Positions 16,705 through 25,078 of a DNA stretch of 64,000 nucleotides are shown piece after piece. This DNA is from an uncultured Pseudomonadales bacterium (lineage in GTDB: Bacteria; Pseudomonadota; Gammaproteobacteria; Pseudomonadales; Azotimanducaceae). Below the pieces are notes generated by a model, which worked only from the letters and a program-made list of their open reading frames with translations, made no database searches and was not told where the DNA came from. The stretch covers positions 4,315,154 through 4,379,153 of the forward strand of contig OY282447.1 of NCBI GenBank assembly GCA_958296165.1, given 5' to 3'. Position numbers and translations under genes: made by a program. Each line of letters opens with the position of its first letter. Position 1 is the first letter of the stretch.

Positions 16705-17340
16705 CTAGCCGCCGCCCCATCCTTCGCCCCGCATCCGCTCGAAAGCGGTCGGGGAGGGCGGCTCGCGCAGGGCCGCCAGCACACGTTCGGCGCACAGACG
16801 CGGCGGCGTTCGGGCAGCGTCTACCTCTAGGTCGTATCGACAGCCGGCATGGACATGCTCGAAGTGCTGCGCCGCAGTGCCAAGGAACCTGCCCGGGCGC
16901 GCCGATTCGCGCGCGTTGACGGTGGCGAGGTCGCAGCGCACGCCGACGAACAGCACTTGGAAGTTCGCCAGTACCGTCACGTAGTCGCGCAGGAACTCCG
17001 GCGCGAGCAGCAGATCGTCCACCACCACATCGAGGCCCACTCCCGCCACCGCGGCCACCGCTCTGCGCATTCCGGCAAGGGTCAAGAGTCCGACATCGCC
17101 GAAGCGCAGTTCGGTGTGCGGCTGCCCTTGTGCGCCTTGCGCGGGCACCACATTCAAGCCTCGCGAGCCCGGTTCGCTGGCTTTGGAGTTCATGCCGCGA
17201 AAGCGTCCTGCCAGGCCATCGCGAAACTGGTCCAGCGAGATAAGATGAATGGGAGTGGGCGCCAGCGATTGGATTGCGCGTGCCAAAGTCGTCTTGCCTG
17301 CGCTCGATGAGCCGTTCAGCAGAATGACCCGGCCCGCCAT
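16705..17340 (-). CDS. chloramphenicol phosphotransferase-like P-loop kinase
   Basis: 211 residues. Walker A is LNGSSSAGKTTLA near the N-terminus, followed by SLDQFRDGL and VVVDDLLL, matching the chloramphenicol 3-O-phosphotransferase family, which phosphorylates hydroxyls on small molecules. The ATG overlaps the stop of the upstream PfkB kinase (ATGA), so the two are translationally coupled. The real substrate is not evident; resistance to chloramphenicol should not be assumed. Confidence 0.75.
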   Translation of the reverse strand: MAGRVILLNGSSSAGKTTLARAIQSLAPTPIHLISLDQFRDGLAGRFRGMNSKASEPGSRGLNVVPAQGAQGQPHTELRFGDVGLLTLAGMRRAVAAVAGVGLDVVVDDLLLAPEFLRDYVTVLANFQVLFVGVRCDLATVNARESARPGRFLGTAAQHFEHVHAGCRYDLEVDAARTPPRLCAERVLAALREPPSPTAFERMRGEGWGGG

Positions 17341-18272
17341 CAGGACGACCGCCAAGCCGGCGCTTCACGCCACGCGTATCGGTAGCGAACGTCGAAATCG
17401 TCGCAGCGGTGCGCTTGGCAACCGGCCGTCTCAAGCACGATCGCCGCCGCCACGCCGCCAGCCCGCACCGCATCGCGCAGGTTCGCACCGCGCAGTCGGG
17501 CATTGACGAAACCGGCTCGAAAGGCATCGCCGCAGCCGGTCGGATCGACGACGGTGGCGGCAACGGCAGGTTGTCGGCCTTCGCCTTCAGTGGCCGAGCG
17601 CCAGAACGCGCCCCGTTCGCCTTGCGTCACTACCAGCAGTTCGAGATCGTTCAAGGCGGTGCCGACCATGCGCTGCAAGGTCGCGTATTCATACTCATTG
17701 ACGATTAAGGCGTGCGAGAGGCGCAAGAGCTCGAGCGCATCCGCGGCCGTGAAGTCGGTTAGGTTCTGGCCCGGATCCGTCAGAAAAGGGATGCCGCAGG
17801 CCTGGGCCGCGCTGGCAGCCGCGATCATGTTTGCGGGTAGGTCGGGAGCGATGATGGCGTAGGCGAAGGCCCGCGCCGCGGCGAAACGCCGCAAGCTCGG
17901 CGCGAAGTCCTGAGCGTCGGCCGCCGGCCCACCGAAGAAGGCGGTGAATTGGTTGTGCTCGCAATCCGTAAAAACGAACGCGTGGCTAGAGTACGGCGCA
18001 TCCACTGCATTGATGCCAGAGACATCGATCCGCAAGGCATCGAGATGCGCCGCGTAGTCGGCCTCTAGCTCCCTAGCCACGAATACGAAAGGCACCGGGT
18101 CTTGGCCAAGCAGCTTCAATGTATAGGCGATGTTCATGGCGCAGCCCCCGAAGCGCCGGTCGATGTGGTCGAGCTGTATGGAAAGGTTGATTCCGCGGTG
18201 CCGCGGCAGGTCCGAGAATGTGCCGGGATAACTGCCGACGTAGTCGATGGCGAGCGTGCCGGTGAGCAGGAT
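17340..18272 (-). CDS. PfkB-family (adenosine kinase-like) carbohydrate/nucleoside kinase, start codon unclear
   Basis: The PfkB signature DPTGCGDAFRAGF and the N-terminal GGCAMNIAYTLKLLG are present. The first ATG is at 18137, but family-conserved sequence continues upstream in frame (ILLTGTLAIDYVGSYPGTF, then LDHIDRRFGG), reaching about 18272. No ATG, GTG or TTG occurs in frame there before an upstream TAA; ATC 18272 and CTG 18269 sit near an AAGG. An ATG exists in a neighbouring frame at about 18300. Either the gene uses a rare start or one base has been lost. It is divergent from a nucleoside transporter, so adenosine or ribose salvage is a reasonable guess. Confidence 0.75.
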   Translation of the reverse strand: MLLTGTLAIDYVGSYPGTFSDLPRHRGINLSIQLDHIDRRFGGCAMNIAYTLKLLGQDPVPFVFVARELEADYAAHLDALRIDVSGINAVDAPYSSHAFVFTDCEHNQFTAFFGGPAADAQDFAPSLRRFAAARAFAYAIIAPDLPANMIAAASAAQACGIPFLTDPGQNLTDFTAADALELLRLSHALIVNEYEYATLQRMVGTALNDLELLVVTQGERGAFWRSATEGEGRQPAVAATVVDPTGCGDAFRAGFVNARLRGANLRDAVRAGGVAAAIVLETAGCQAHRCDDFDVRYRYAWREAPAWRSS

Positions 18273-18346
18273 GCGGGTGCCTTGGCGAAAGATGGCGCAT
18301 ACCCTTGATTCCGTTACACTGGCGGTTTAGCAGTGCGGGAGGGCGC

Positions 18347-19591
18347 ATGCAAGCGCTTGTGGGCATCGTGGCGTTGTTGGCCATCGCTTGGCTGCTCGCC
18401 GAGCGGCGCCGGGAAATCCGCCTTCCGCAAGTGGCGATTGGGCTGGCCGTGCAAGTGGCCTTGGCGTTTGCGCTCTTGAACTTCGCCGTCGTCCGCGATG
18501 CGCTGCTAGTGCTCAACTACGTCGTCTATGCCATGGAGGCCGCGACGCTTGCCGGCACGTCGTTGATGTTCGGCTTCCTCGGCGGTGATCCTGCGCCGTT
18601 CGTTTTCGTAGAAGACAATCCTGCGCGCACCCTTGCGCCCATCTTTGCGTTCCGCATCCTGCCGCAAATACTGGTGTTCAGCGTAGTGGTGGCCCTGCTG
18701 TGGCACATGCGCGTGTTGCCTTGGTTGATTCGCGGCTTCGCATGGGTGCTAACGAAGACGCTGGGCCTGGGCGGCGCCGTGGGCGTAGCAGCGGCATCGA
18801 GCGTCTTTCTCGGCTTGGTGGAGTCGCCGTTGGTCATTCGCGCCTATCTCAAGAGCCTCTCGCGGTCCGAGCTGTTCGTGGTCATCACCTGCGGCATGTC
18901 GACCGTGGCCGGCTCGATCATGGCGTTGTACGCGATCATTCTGACCCCGGTCATCGACGGCGCTTTGGGCCATGTGCTGATCGCGTCGGTCATCAACGTC
19001 ATCGGCGCAGTGATGATCGCCCGCATCATGATTCCGGAGCAAGCGCACACCGGCGGCGACCTGGCGGACGCCTTGAAATACGAGAGCATCATGGATGCGA
19101 TCAGCCGAGGCACCACAGACGGCCTGCGCCTGGTCGCCAACGTTGGTGCCACCGTCATAGTGCTGGTGGCTTTGGTGGCTTTGGCGAACTACTGTCTCGG
19201 CGCCGCGACCGTGTTCGGCGAACCGTTGGCGCTAGAGCGCATCACCGGGTGGGCGCTGGCGCCAATTGCATGGCTGATGGGCGTGCCTTGGGCGGAGGCG
19301 ACGCAAGCGGGCGCCTTGCTGGGCACCAAGGTAATCCTCAACGAGCTGATCGCCTACCTGCAGTTCGCCGAATCCGGCGACGCGCTGTCGACGCAAACGC
19401 GCATGATCCTCACCTACGCGCTATGCGGCTTCACCAATTTCGGCAGTTTCGGAATCTTGATCGGCGGCTTGGGCGTGCTGGTGCCAGAGCGCCGTGGCGA
19501 ACTGCTGCGGCTAGCGCCACGCACCCTCATCGCCGGCACGCTCGTTTCCTGCCTGACGGGAACAATCGCCGGCCTAGTGACTCAGTTCTAG
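18347..19591 (+). CDS. NupC/CNT-family concentrative nucleoside transporter
   Basis: 414 residues, about eight to ten membrane segments. The CNT motifs LGLVESPLVIRAYL (nucleoside site, usually QTEAPL), CGMSTVAGSIMALY and KVILNELIAYLQF (the NEFVAY motif) are visible. CNT carriers import nucleosides with protons or sodium across the inner membrane. ATG 18347 follows GGGAGG; the longer frame to 18305 lacks a ribosome site. It is divergent from the PfkB kinase, which suggests an uptake and phosphorylation pair. Its TAG shares a CTAG with the stop of the convergent threonine aldolase gene. Confidence 0.88.
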   Translation: MQALVGIVALLAIAWLLAERRREIRLPQVAIGLAVQVALAFALLNFAVVRDALLVLNYVVYAMEAATLAGTSLMFGFLGGDPAPFVFVEDNPARTLAPIFAFRILPQILVFSVVVALLWHMRVLPWLIRGFAWVLTKTLGLGGAVGVAAASSVFLGLVESPLVIRAYLKSLSRSELFVVITCGMSTVAGSIMALYAIILTPVIDGALGHVLIASVINVIGAVMIARIMIPEQAHTGGDLADALKYESIMDAISRGTTDGLRLVANVGATVIVLVALVALANYCLGAATVFGEPLALERITGWALAPIAWLMGVPWAEATQAGALLGTKVILNELIAYLQFAESGDALSTQTRMILTYALCGFTNFGSFGILIGGLGVLVPERRGELLRLAPRTLIAGTLVSCLTGTIAGLVTQF

Positions 19592-20586
19592 TCGCGCGCC
19601 AGACCCTTTGCGGCATCGATGGCGCGGCGAATGTCCGCATCGTCTACGTCCAAGTGAACCACCCAGCGCGAGCCGGATACGCGCACGCCAGCCGTCGCCA
19701 TGTGGGCAACCATCGTTGCCGCATCCACGCCGCTGACGAACACCATGTTCGTGTGTTGCTGGGCGCAGACTCCGATTTCCCGTAGCCCGGCCGCCAGTTG
19801 CTCGGCGCGGCGGTGGTCGTCCGCCAACCGGGCGACGTTGTGCGCCAACGCGTAGACGCCGGCGGCGGCGAGAACGCCGGCTTGTCGCATGCCGCCGCCG
19901 AGCACCTTGCGCCAGCGCCGCGCCGCCTCGATGAAGTCGGCGCCGCCGCACAGCACTGAGCCAGCGGGGGCGCCAAGCCCTTTGGACAAGCACACCGAAA
20001 CGGAATCGCAGTGACGGGCGATTTGCTCCGCTTCGACGCTAAGCGCAACAGCGGCATTGAAGAGCCGCGCTCCGTCGAGGTGAACGCGCAAGCCATGTTG
20101 GTGTGCAAGTTCCCGTACCGCAGCGAAGTAGGCCGCTTCGATCGGCTTGCCGCCTTGGGTATTCTCCAAGCACACCAGCTTGGTCTTGGCGAAGTGGAAA
20201 TCGTCCGGCTTGATCGCTGCTTCAATCGCCGGCAGCGCCAGCGTGCCGTCGATTTGGAAGGGAAGGGGTTGCGGCTGGATGCCGCCGAGCACCGCCGCGC
20301 CGCCGCCCTCGAAACGGTAGGTGTGGGCATCGAGGCCGGCGATGTACTCGTCGCCGCGGCGACAATGCGTGAGCAGGGCGGCTAGATTGGATTGCGTGCC
20401 GCTGGAGACGAACAGCCCGGCCTCGAAACCTAGCCGTTCGGCGCAGGCGGATTGCAGGCGGTTGACCGCAGGGTCTTCGCCATAGACGTCGTCGCCGACC
20501 TCGGCGGCGGCCATGGCCGAGCGCATGCCCCGTGACGGCTTTGTGACCGTATCCGAGCGGAGGTCTACCTCCCTCACTTTCCTCAA
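19588..20586 (-). CDS. ltaE: low-specificity L-threonine aldolase
   Basis: 332 residues. This is a PLP-dependent fold type I enzyme cleaving threonine and allo-threonine to glycine and acetaldehyde. DLRSDTVTKPS opens the protein, followed by GDDVYGEDP, SSGTQSN, VHLDGARLFNA (PLP-binding Asp) and the Schiff-base Lys in CLSKGLGAPAGS. The start may be TTG 20586 or GTG 20577. The stop overlaps that of nupC tail-to-tail. The ExbD gene lies 39 bp upstream on the same strand. Confidence 0.92.
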   Translation of the reverse strand: MRKVREVDLRSDTVTKPSRGMRSAMAAAEVGDDVYGEDPAVNRLQSACAERLGFEAGLFVSSGTQSNLAALLTHCRRGDEYIAGLDAHTYRFEGGGAAVLGGIQPQPLPFQIDGTLALPAIEAAIKPDDFHFAKTKLVCLENTQGGKPIEAAYFAAVRELAHQHGLRVHLDGARLFNAAVALSVEAEQIARHCDSVSVCLSKGLGAPAGSVLCGGADFIEAARRWRKVLGGGMRQAGVLAAAGVYALAHNVARLADDHRRAEQLAAGLREIGVCAQQHTNMVFVSGVDAATMVAHMATAGVRVSGSRWVVHLDVDDADIRRAIDAAKGLARD

Positions 20587-20625
20587 GACGGCTCGCGCGG
20601 TGGCAACGGGCCGGACAGCGCGGCG

Positions 20626-21033
20626 TTAGAATCCCGCTGCCAAGGAGACGTTGTGTACTCCCGCCAGCCGCGCCGAATCCATGATGTGGATCATCGTCTC
20701 GGTCTTGGAATCCGGGTGCGGTTGGATGATGACCGGCGCTTCGGGGTTCTCGGCATGCAGGCGCTCTATATTGGCGCGAACGGCGCGGATATCCACATCG
20801 CGCCGAGCGATGACGATGCGGTCGCGATTGGTAACGCGCACGACGATGCTTTTCTTGTCTGGGTCGATGGTCTTCGGCTTGTTGTCTTCGGGCTGGTTCA
20901 CGTCGAGCCCCACTTCTTTGACGAAGGTGGCCGTGACGATGAAGAAGATGAGCATGATGAATACGACGTCCAGCATCGGCGTTAAGTTGATCTTGTTTTC
21001 GTCGCTCTCTTTCTGCACTGCCAATCTGCGCAT
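20626..21033 (-). CDS. ExbD/TolR-family biopolymer transport protein
   Basis: 135 residues. A short cytoplasmic tail, then INLTPMLDVVFIMLIFFIVT, which carries the conserved membrane Asp needed for proton flow, then a periplasmic domain. ExbD works with ExbB and TonB to energise outer-membrane uptake. No exbB or tonB is adjacent, which is unusual. The start ATG is preceded by GGGAGAGAG. The TolR name is an alternative, but tol neighbours are absent. Confidence 0.88.
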   Translation of the reverse strand: MRRLAVQKESDENKINLTPMLDVVFIMLIFFIVTATFVKEVGLDVNQPEDNKPKTIDPDKKSIVVRVTNRDRIVIARRDVDIRAVRANIERLHAENPEAPVIIQPHPDSKTETMIHIMDSARLAGVHNVSLAAGF

Positions 21034-21155
21034 ATCTCTCTCCCGAGCTGCCTAGAACCGCCGCGTACGGCACTACGCTGCGATGTTTAGCGCACTGGCA
21101 GGCGTAACGCAACCTCGATTTCGCTCCACTCGCTCCACCAAGCAAGTTTGCCGCA
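21034..21155. promoter_or_regulatory. upstream region of the exbD/ltaE unit
   Basis: 122 bp between the end of tctA and the start of exbD, both on the minus strand. The ribosome site GGGAGAGAG lies at its end. A CTCCACTCGCTCCACCAAG stretch shows a short direct repeat, CGCTCCAC. No terminator-like hairpin for the genes upstream was identified. Confidence 0.35.
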
Positions 21156-22631
21156 TCAAGACGAGTGCGCGCTGCGTGACAACCGCCGTCTCAACGGCGC
21201 CAGCCAAGCAAGAGCGCAGGCGCCGGCCAGCACCAAGCTAAACGGTCGGTCGAGCAGGAACAGCCAGTCGCCATCGGCGAGCAGTGCCGTGCGGCGCAAG
21301 TTCTCTTCCAGCATGCCGCTGAGGATGAAGCCGAGCAGCAGCGGCGCGAGCGGAAAGCCGCCGAGCCGCAAGGCCAGGCCAGCCAGCGCGAAGCCGAGCA
21401 TCAAATGCACGTCGAAGGCGCTGAGCGAGGTGAAGTAGACGCCGAGCAGCGAGAAGGCGATCACAAACGGCACAAGCACGGAGCGGCGCAGGTAGACGAT
21501 GCGGGCGATATAGGGAATCAGCGGCAGGTTCAGCGCCAAGAGCACCAAGTTGCCGATATACATGGACACGATCACGCCCCAGAACATGGTCGGGGCCGTT
21601 TCGAGGAGCCGCGGCCCCGGTTGCACGCCATAGCTCAGCATCACGCCGAGCAGCACGGCGGTGGTGCCGGAGCCAGGGATGCCGAGCGTAAGCAGGGGCA
21701 CGAACGAACCCGTGCAGGCCGCGTTGTTGGCGGCCTCGGGAGCGGCTACACCGCGAGCGCCGTCCGCTTCATCGCCGCGCCGGAAGCGCTTCTGCAAGTC
21801 GTAGGCGAAGAAGCTCGCCAGCGTGGCGCCGGCGCCTGGCAGCACGCCGACCAGAAAACCGAGCACGGAACTGCGCCCGACCGCCGGCGCTATCGCCTTC
21901 GCATCGCCCGGGTGCAGGCGGGCATGGGCGATCTTTGAAGCCGGCGTTTCGTCGTCGCCGGCGACGACCATGCGGAACGCCTCGGCGAGCGCAAACGTGG
22001 CCATGGCGACCATCACGAAGCTCAAGCCATCGGTGAGCTCCAAGCGCCCAAAGGTAAAGCGCTGCACGCCAGCCGACTGATCCGTGCCTATTGCGCCAAG
22101 CATCAGGCCCAGCAAGGCGGCGGCGAACGAGCGCAGCACTTGGCCGCGTTCCGCGAAAGCGACGATGCTCGATAGCGCGAAGATGAGCACGAGCGTGTAT
22201 TCCGGTGACTGGAACGCGGTGGCAAAGGCGGCGAGCGTCGAAGCGAACAACAACAGTGCCAGTGCGCCAAACGTGCCGCCAGCGAACGAGGCGTAGGCTG
22301 CCAGCGCAAGGGCGCGGCCGGCTTGGCCGCGGCGAGCCATCGGGTAGCCGTCGAAGGACGTCGCAACCGTGGAAGCCACGCCCGGCGCGTTGACCAGAAT
22401 GGACGAAGTGGAGCCACCGAACACCGCGCCGTAGTAGACGCCGGCCATCATGATGAGACCGGCGGCCGGGTCCAGCGAATAGCCCACTGGAATCATCAGC
22501 GCGATGGCGGTGATCGGCCCCAAGCCCGGCATCATGCCGATGAACGTGCCGGCGAGGCAGCCGGCCACCACCCAGGCGAGATTCTCGATCTGAAAGGCAG
22601 TGGCGAAGCCGGTGGCGATGCCTTCCCACAC
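21156..22631 (-). CDS. tctA: tripartite tricarboxylate transporter large permease (TctA family)
   Basis: 491 residues, about twelve membrane segments. GTFIGMMPGLGPITAIAL near the N-terminus and VGVLPGAGATLASFFAY in the middle are the duplicated TctA signature. With TctB and TctC it forms a secondary transporter that uses a periplasmic binding protein to import carboxylates. GTG start at 22631, six bases after the tctB stop. It is the last gene of the SMP-30/tctC/tctB/tctA unit. Confidence 0.92.
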   Translation of the reverse strand: MWEGIATGFATAFQIENLAWVVAGCLAGTFIGMMPGLGPITAIALMIPVGYSLDPAAGLIMMAGVYYGAVFGGSTSSILVNAPGVASTVATSFDGYPMARRGQAGRALALAAYASFAGGTFGALALLLFASTLAAFATAFQSPEYTLVLIFALSSIVAFAERGQVLRSFAAALLGLMLGAIGTDQSAGVQRFTFGRLELTDGLSFVMVAMATFALAEAFRMVVAGDDETPASKIAHARLHPGDAKAIAPAVGRSSVLGFLVGVLPGAGATLASFFAYDLQKRFRRGDEADGARGVAAPEAANNAACTGSFVPLLTLGIPGSGTTAVLLGVMLSYGVQPGPRLLETAPTMFWGVIVSMYIGNLVLLALNLPLIPYIARIVYLRRSVLVPFVIAFSLLGVYFTSLSAFDVHLMLGFALAGLALRLGGFPLAPLLLGFILSGMLEENLRRTALLADGDWLFLLDRPFSLVLAGACALAWLAPLRRRLSRSAHSS

Positions 22632-22636
22632 TGCGA

Positions 22637-23101
22637 TCAGGAGAACCAGCGGCCTGGGTCGACGTAGACCTCAAGCAGATTCGCGATCAGCACCCAGGCC
22701 GAGGCCGCAGTGACGGCTGGCGCCAGCGCCAACACCCACCAGCGCCGTTCGCCAGCGATCAACAGTGACGCCGTCAGCAGGCCTGCCAGCGCAAGCCACG
22801 GGCCAGCCCAAGGGATCGCCAAGCCAAAGCCAATGATGGCGCCGCATTGCGCCGCCAAGCCGAGCCAGCGGCGGCGAGTGGCCGACGAGGCCCGCGAGGG
22901 GTCTGCACCGTTGGAGTGCGCAACAGGACGCAAGGCCAAGCACACGCCTAGGATCAGCAGGCCACTGCCGTATAGCAGCGGCAGCGTGCGGGCATTGATG
23001 GCCTCCTCGGCCGACCATGGATCCAGCGCGATCGTCAGCGCTTGCCAAATGTAGACGGCAGCAAAGCCGACCAAGGCCAGTGGCAGCAGCCGTTTCGTCA
23101 T
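22637..23101 (-). CDS. tctB: tripartite tricarboxylate transporter small permease (TctB family)
   Basis: 154 residues with about four membrane segments, the usual size and topology for TctB. Sequence identity within this family is weak, so the call rests on topology and on position between tctC and tctA. The ATG overlaps the tctC stop as ATGA, showing translational coupling. Confidence 0.85.
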   Translation of the reverse strand: MTKRLLPLALVGFAAVYIWQALTIALDPWSAEEAINARTLPLLYGSGLLILGVCLALRPVAHSNGADPSRASSATRRRWLGLAAQCGAIIGFGLAIPWAGPWLALAGLLTASLLIAGERRWWVLALAPAVTAASAWVLIANLLEVYVDPGRWFS

Positions 23102-24042
23102 CGCGCAAAGCCGAGCTTGCGCAGCGTCTGCGCCAGTTGCGCTTCCTGATCTTCAAGGAAGGTTGTGAATGCTGCGCCATCCGCTGCCAGCGGTTCCCAG
23201 CCGCGGCGTTGCAGCACGGCCTGCCACGCAGCCGACTCTCGCAGTGTGCGCAGCCGCTCGACATGGCTGGAGATGTCGTCGGCGCTCATCTCCGGCGGCC
23301 CGAACACGCCGCGCCAGTTGGCGAACACCAGCTCGAAGCCGAGCTCCGCGAAAGTTGGCGTTTCGGCGATGGCTGCCACGCGCTGCGCCGCAGTCACCGC
23401 CAAGGGCCGGGCTTGGCCGGCGTCGATGGCTGCTACGGTTTCGCCGAGGCCCGTGGACAATACATCGACCTCGCCGCCGAGCAGCGCCAGCATGGCCTTG
23501 CCGCCGCCGTCGTAGGGCAGATAGCGCACCTGCTTCGCATCGATGCCAGCCGCGTCGAGGGCCAGCGCCAGCACGATGTGATCCAGACTGCCGCGTACCG
23601 AGCCGCCACCGAACGTGATGCTGCGCGGGTTCTGGCGCAATTGAGCGAGCAGTGCCGGCCAATGCGAGGGGCCGTGGTCGGCGCGTGCGACGAATACGCC
23701 GGGATCGGCGACCAGCGCCCCTACCGGCGTGAGATCGCGGAAACTATAGGGAAAGAGGCCCTGCAAGCTCCGCACAAGCAGCGGCGTGGAGTTCACCAGG
23801 AGCGGCGAATCGAACCGCGCGGCGTTCTCGAGGAAGTGCGCCATCGCACGCCCGCCGCCCCCGCCGGAGACGTTCTCGTACGATGCCTGTTCGACGAGCC
23901 CCAGCTCCATCAAAGCGCGGCCGACCTCTCGCGCGATGCCGTCCAAACCGCCGCCCGGCCCGGCGGGAATCACCATGTGCAGGCGCTCTGCGGCGCTCGC
24001 CACTGCGATCAAGCACAGCGCAAGGCGGACCAGGACGGCCAT
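23098..24042 (-). CDS. tctC: tripartite tricarboxylate transporter substrate-binding protein (TctC/Bug family)
   Basis: 314 residues with a signal peptide (MAVLVRLALCLIAVASAAE). Bug-family landmarks include VIPAGPGGGLDGIAREVG, which binds the carboxylate, and a GGGSVRGSLDHIVLAL segment. It captures the substrate in the periplasm and passes it to TctAB. Its start directly follows the stop of the SMP-30 gene, so the four genes form one operon. The ligand is unknown. Confidence 0.9.
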   Translation of the reverse strand: MAVLVRLALCLIAVASAAERLHMVIPAGPGGGLDGIAREVGRALMELGLVEQASYENVSGGGGGRAMAHFLENAARFDSPLLVNSTPLLVRSLQGLFPYSFRDLTPVGALVADPGVFVARADHGPSHWPALLAQLRQNPRSITFGGGSVRGSLDHIVLALALDAAGIDAKQVRYLPYDGGGKAMLALLGGEVDVLSTGLGETVAAIDAGQARPLAVTAAQRVAAIAETPTFAELGFELVFANWRGVFGPPEMSADDISSHVERLRTLRESAAWQAVLQRRGWEPLAADGAAFTTFLEDQEAQLAQTLRKLGFAR

Positions 24043-24978
24043 CTACCTGTTCAGAAAGTTGAGCGGCAGCCCAGGCGTCGGCCACCGCATGGACACGAGC
24101 TGGCCGGTGGCGGATAGCGTGATGTAGGCGGTTTCGAGGTTGGGACCGCCGAAACAGATGTTGGTTGTGAGCCGATCCGGCATCGGCGCAAAGCGCGGCT
24201 CGCCGCCGGTGGGTGAGAGCACGGTGATGCCGCCGTCGATGATGGTGGCAATGCAAACGTCGCCATCGGCATCCACGGCCAACGAATCGAACAGGAAGTA
24301 GCCTTGCCGTGCTGGCAGCACCAAGCGTCCGCCGTCCGGCCGATCGGCGCGTTCGACGGCGAGCTTGCCCGGCGCCGACAACGGGAATGCCCACAGCCGG
24401 CCGGTGGGCGTCTCGGCAACGTAGAGCTCGTCCTCGTTCGGCGCAAGGCCGATGCCATTGGGCGCTTCGAGCGGAAAGATCGCCTCCTCGATGTGCGAGC
24501 CGTCCGCCTTGGCGTAGAAGACGCCCGTGCGGTCGCGCTCGCGAGCGCGCGTCTTGCCGTGGTCTGTGAACCAGAAGCCGCCCGTGGCGTCGAAGACGAT
24601 GTCGTTGGGGCCGCGCAACGGAACACCGCCCGCTTCTGTATACAAGACCTCGACCTCGCCGGTATCCAGGTCCACGCGCTCGATGCGCCCGCCGGTGTAG
24701 TTGTCGGCTTGATCGCCCGGATAGATGCGTCCGCGCCGTTCCACCCACTCGAAGCCGCCGTTGTTGCAGATGTAGCACTTGCCGTCTGGGCCGATGGCCG
24801 CGCCGTTCGGGCCGCCGCCGGTCCTCGCCACCACTTCCACACGCCCGTCTGTGGTTACCCGGGACAGCGTGCCGCGGGCGATTTCCACGACCAATACGGT
24901 GCCGTCGGGCATGGCGACTGGCCCTTCGGGAAACATGAGCCCAGTGGCCACTACGTTGAGGTCGGGCGCTTCGCCCAT
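24043..24978 (-). CDS. SMP-30/gluconolactonase-family lactonase
   Basis: 311 residues. A six-bladed beta-propeller with FPEGPVAMPDGTVLVVE, the metal-binding Glu and Asn positions (GGPNGAAIGPDG, RGPNDIVFDATGGFWFTD, EAPNGIGLAPNEDELYVAE) and LAVDADGDVCIATI. The family hydrolyses sugar lactones or similar esters using a divalent metal. The ATG is preceded by GGAGATCG. It begins the tct operon, suggesting that the imported substrate is a lactone-derived or aldonic acid (inference). Confidence 0.88.
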   Translation of the reverse strand: MGEAPDLNVVATGLMFPEGPVAMPDGTVLVVEIARGTLSRVTTDGRVEVVARTGGGPNGAAIGPDGKCYICNNGGFEWVERRGRIYPGDQADNYTGGRIERVDLDTGEVEVLYTEAGGVPLRGPNDIVFDATGGFWFTDHGKTRARERDRTGVFYAKADGSHIEEAIFPLEAPNGIGLAPNEDELYVAETPTGRLWAFPLSAPGKLAVERADRPDGGRLVLPARQGYFLFDSLAVDADGDVCIATIIDGGITVLSPTGGEPRFAPMPDRLTTNICFGGPNLETAYITLSATGQLVSMRWPTPGLPLNFLNR

Positions 24979-25078
24979 GCGATCTCCTTGCGTTCTTCAC
25001 GTTCTCCAATGATGGCGCGAGCATTACAGCATGGAAGCGGTCTCGTCGTTACGCCGACGACACCTAAGACGGCTCGCG
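24979..25078. other. short spacer between the CaiB gene and the SMP-30/tct operon
   Basis: 100 bp on the minus strand between the CoA-transferase stop and the SMP-30 start. It contains GGAGATCG just before the SMP-30 ATG. It may carry an internal promoter, or the five genes may form one transcript; nothing decisive was seen. Confidence 0.4.
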
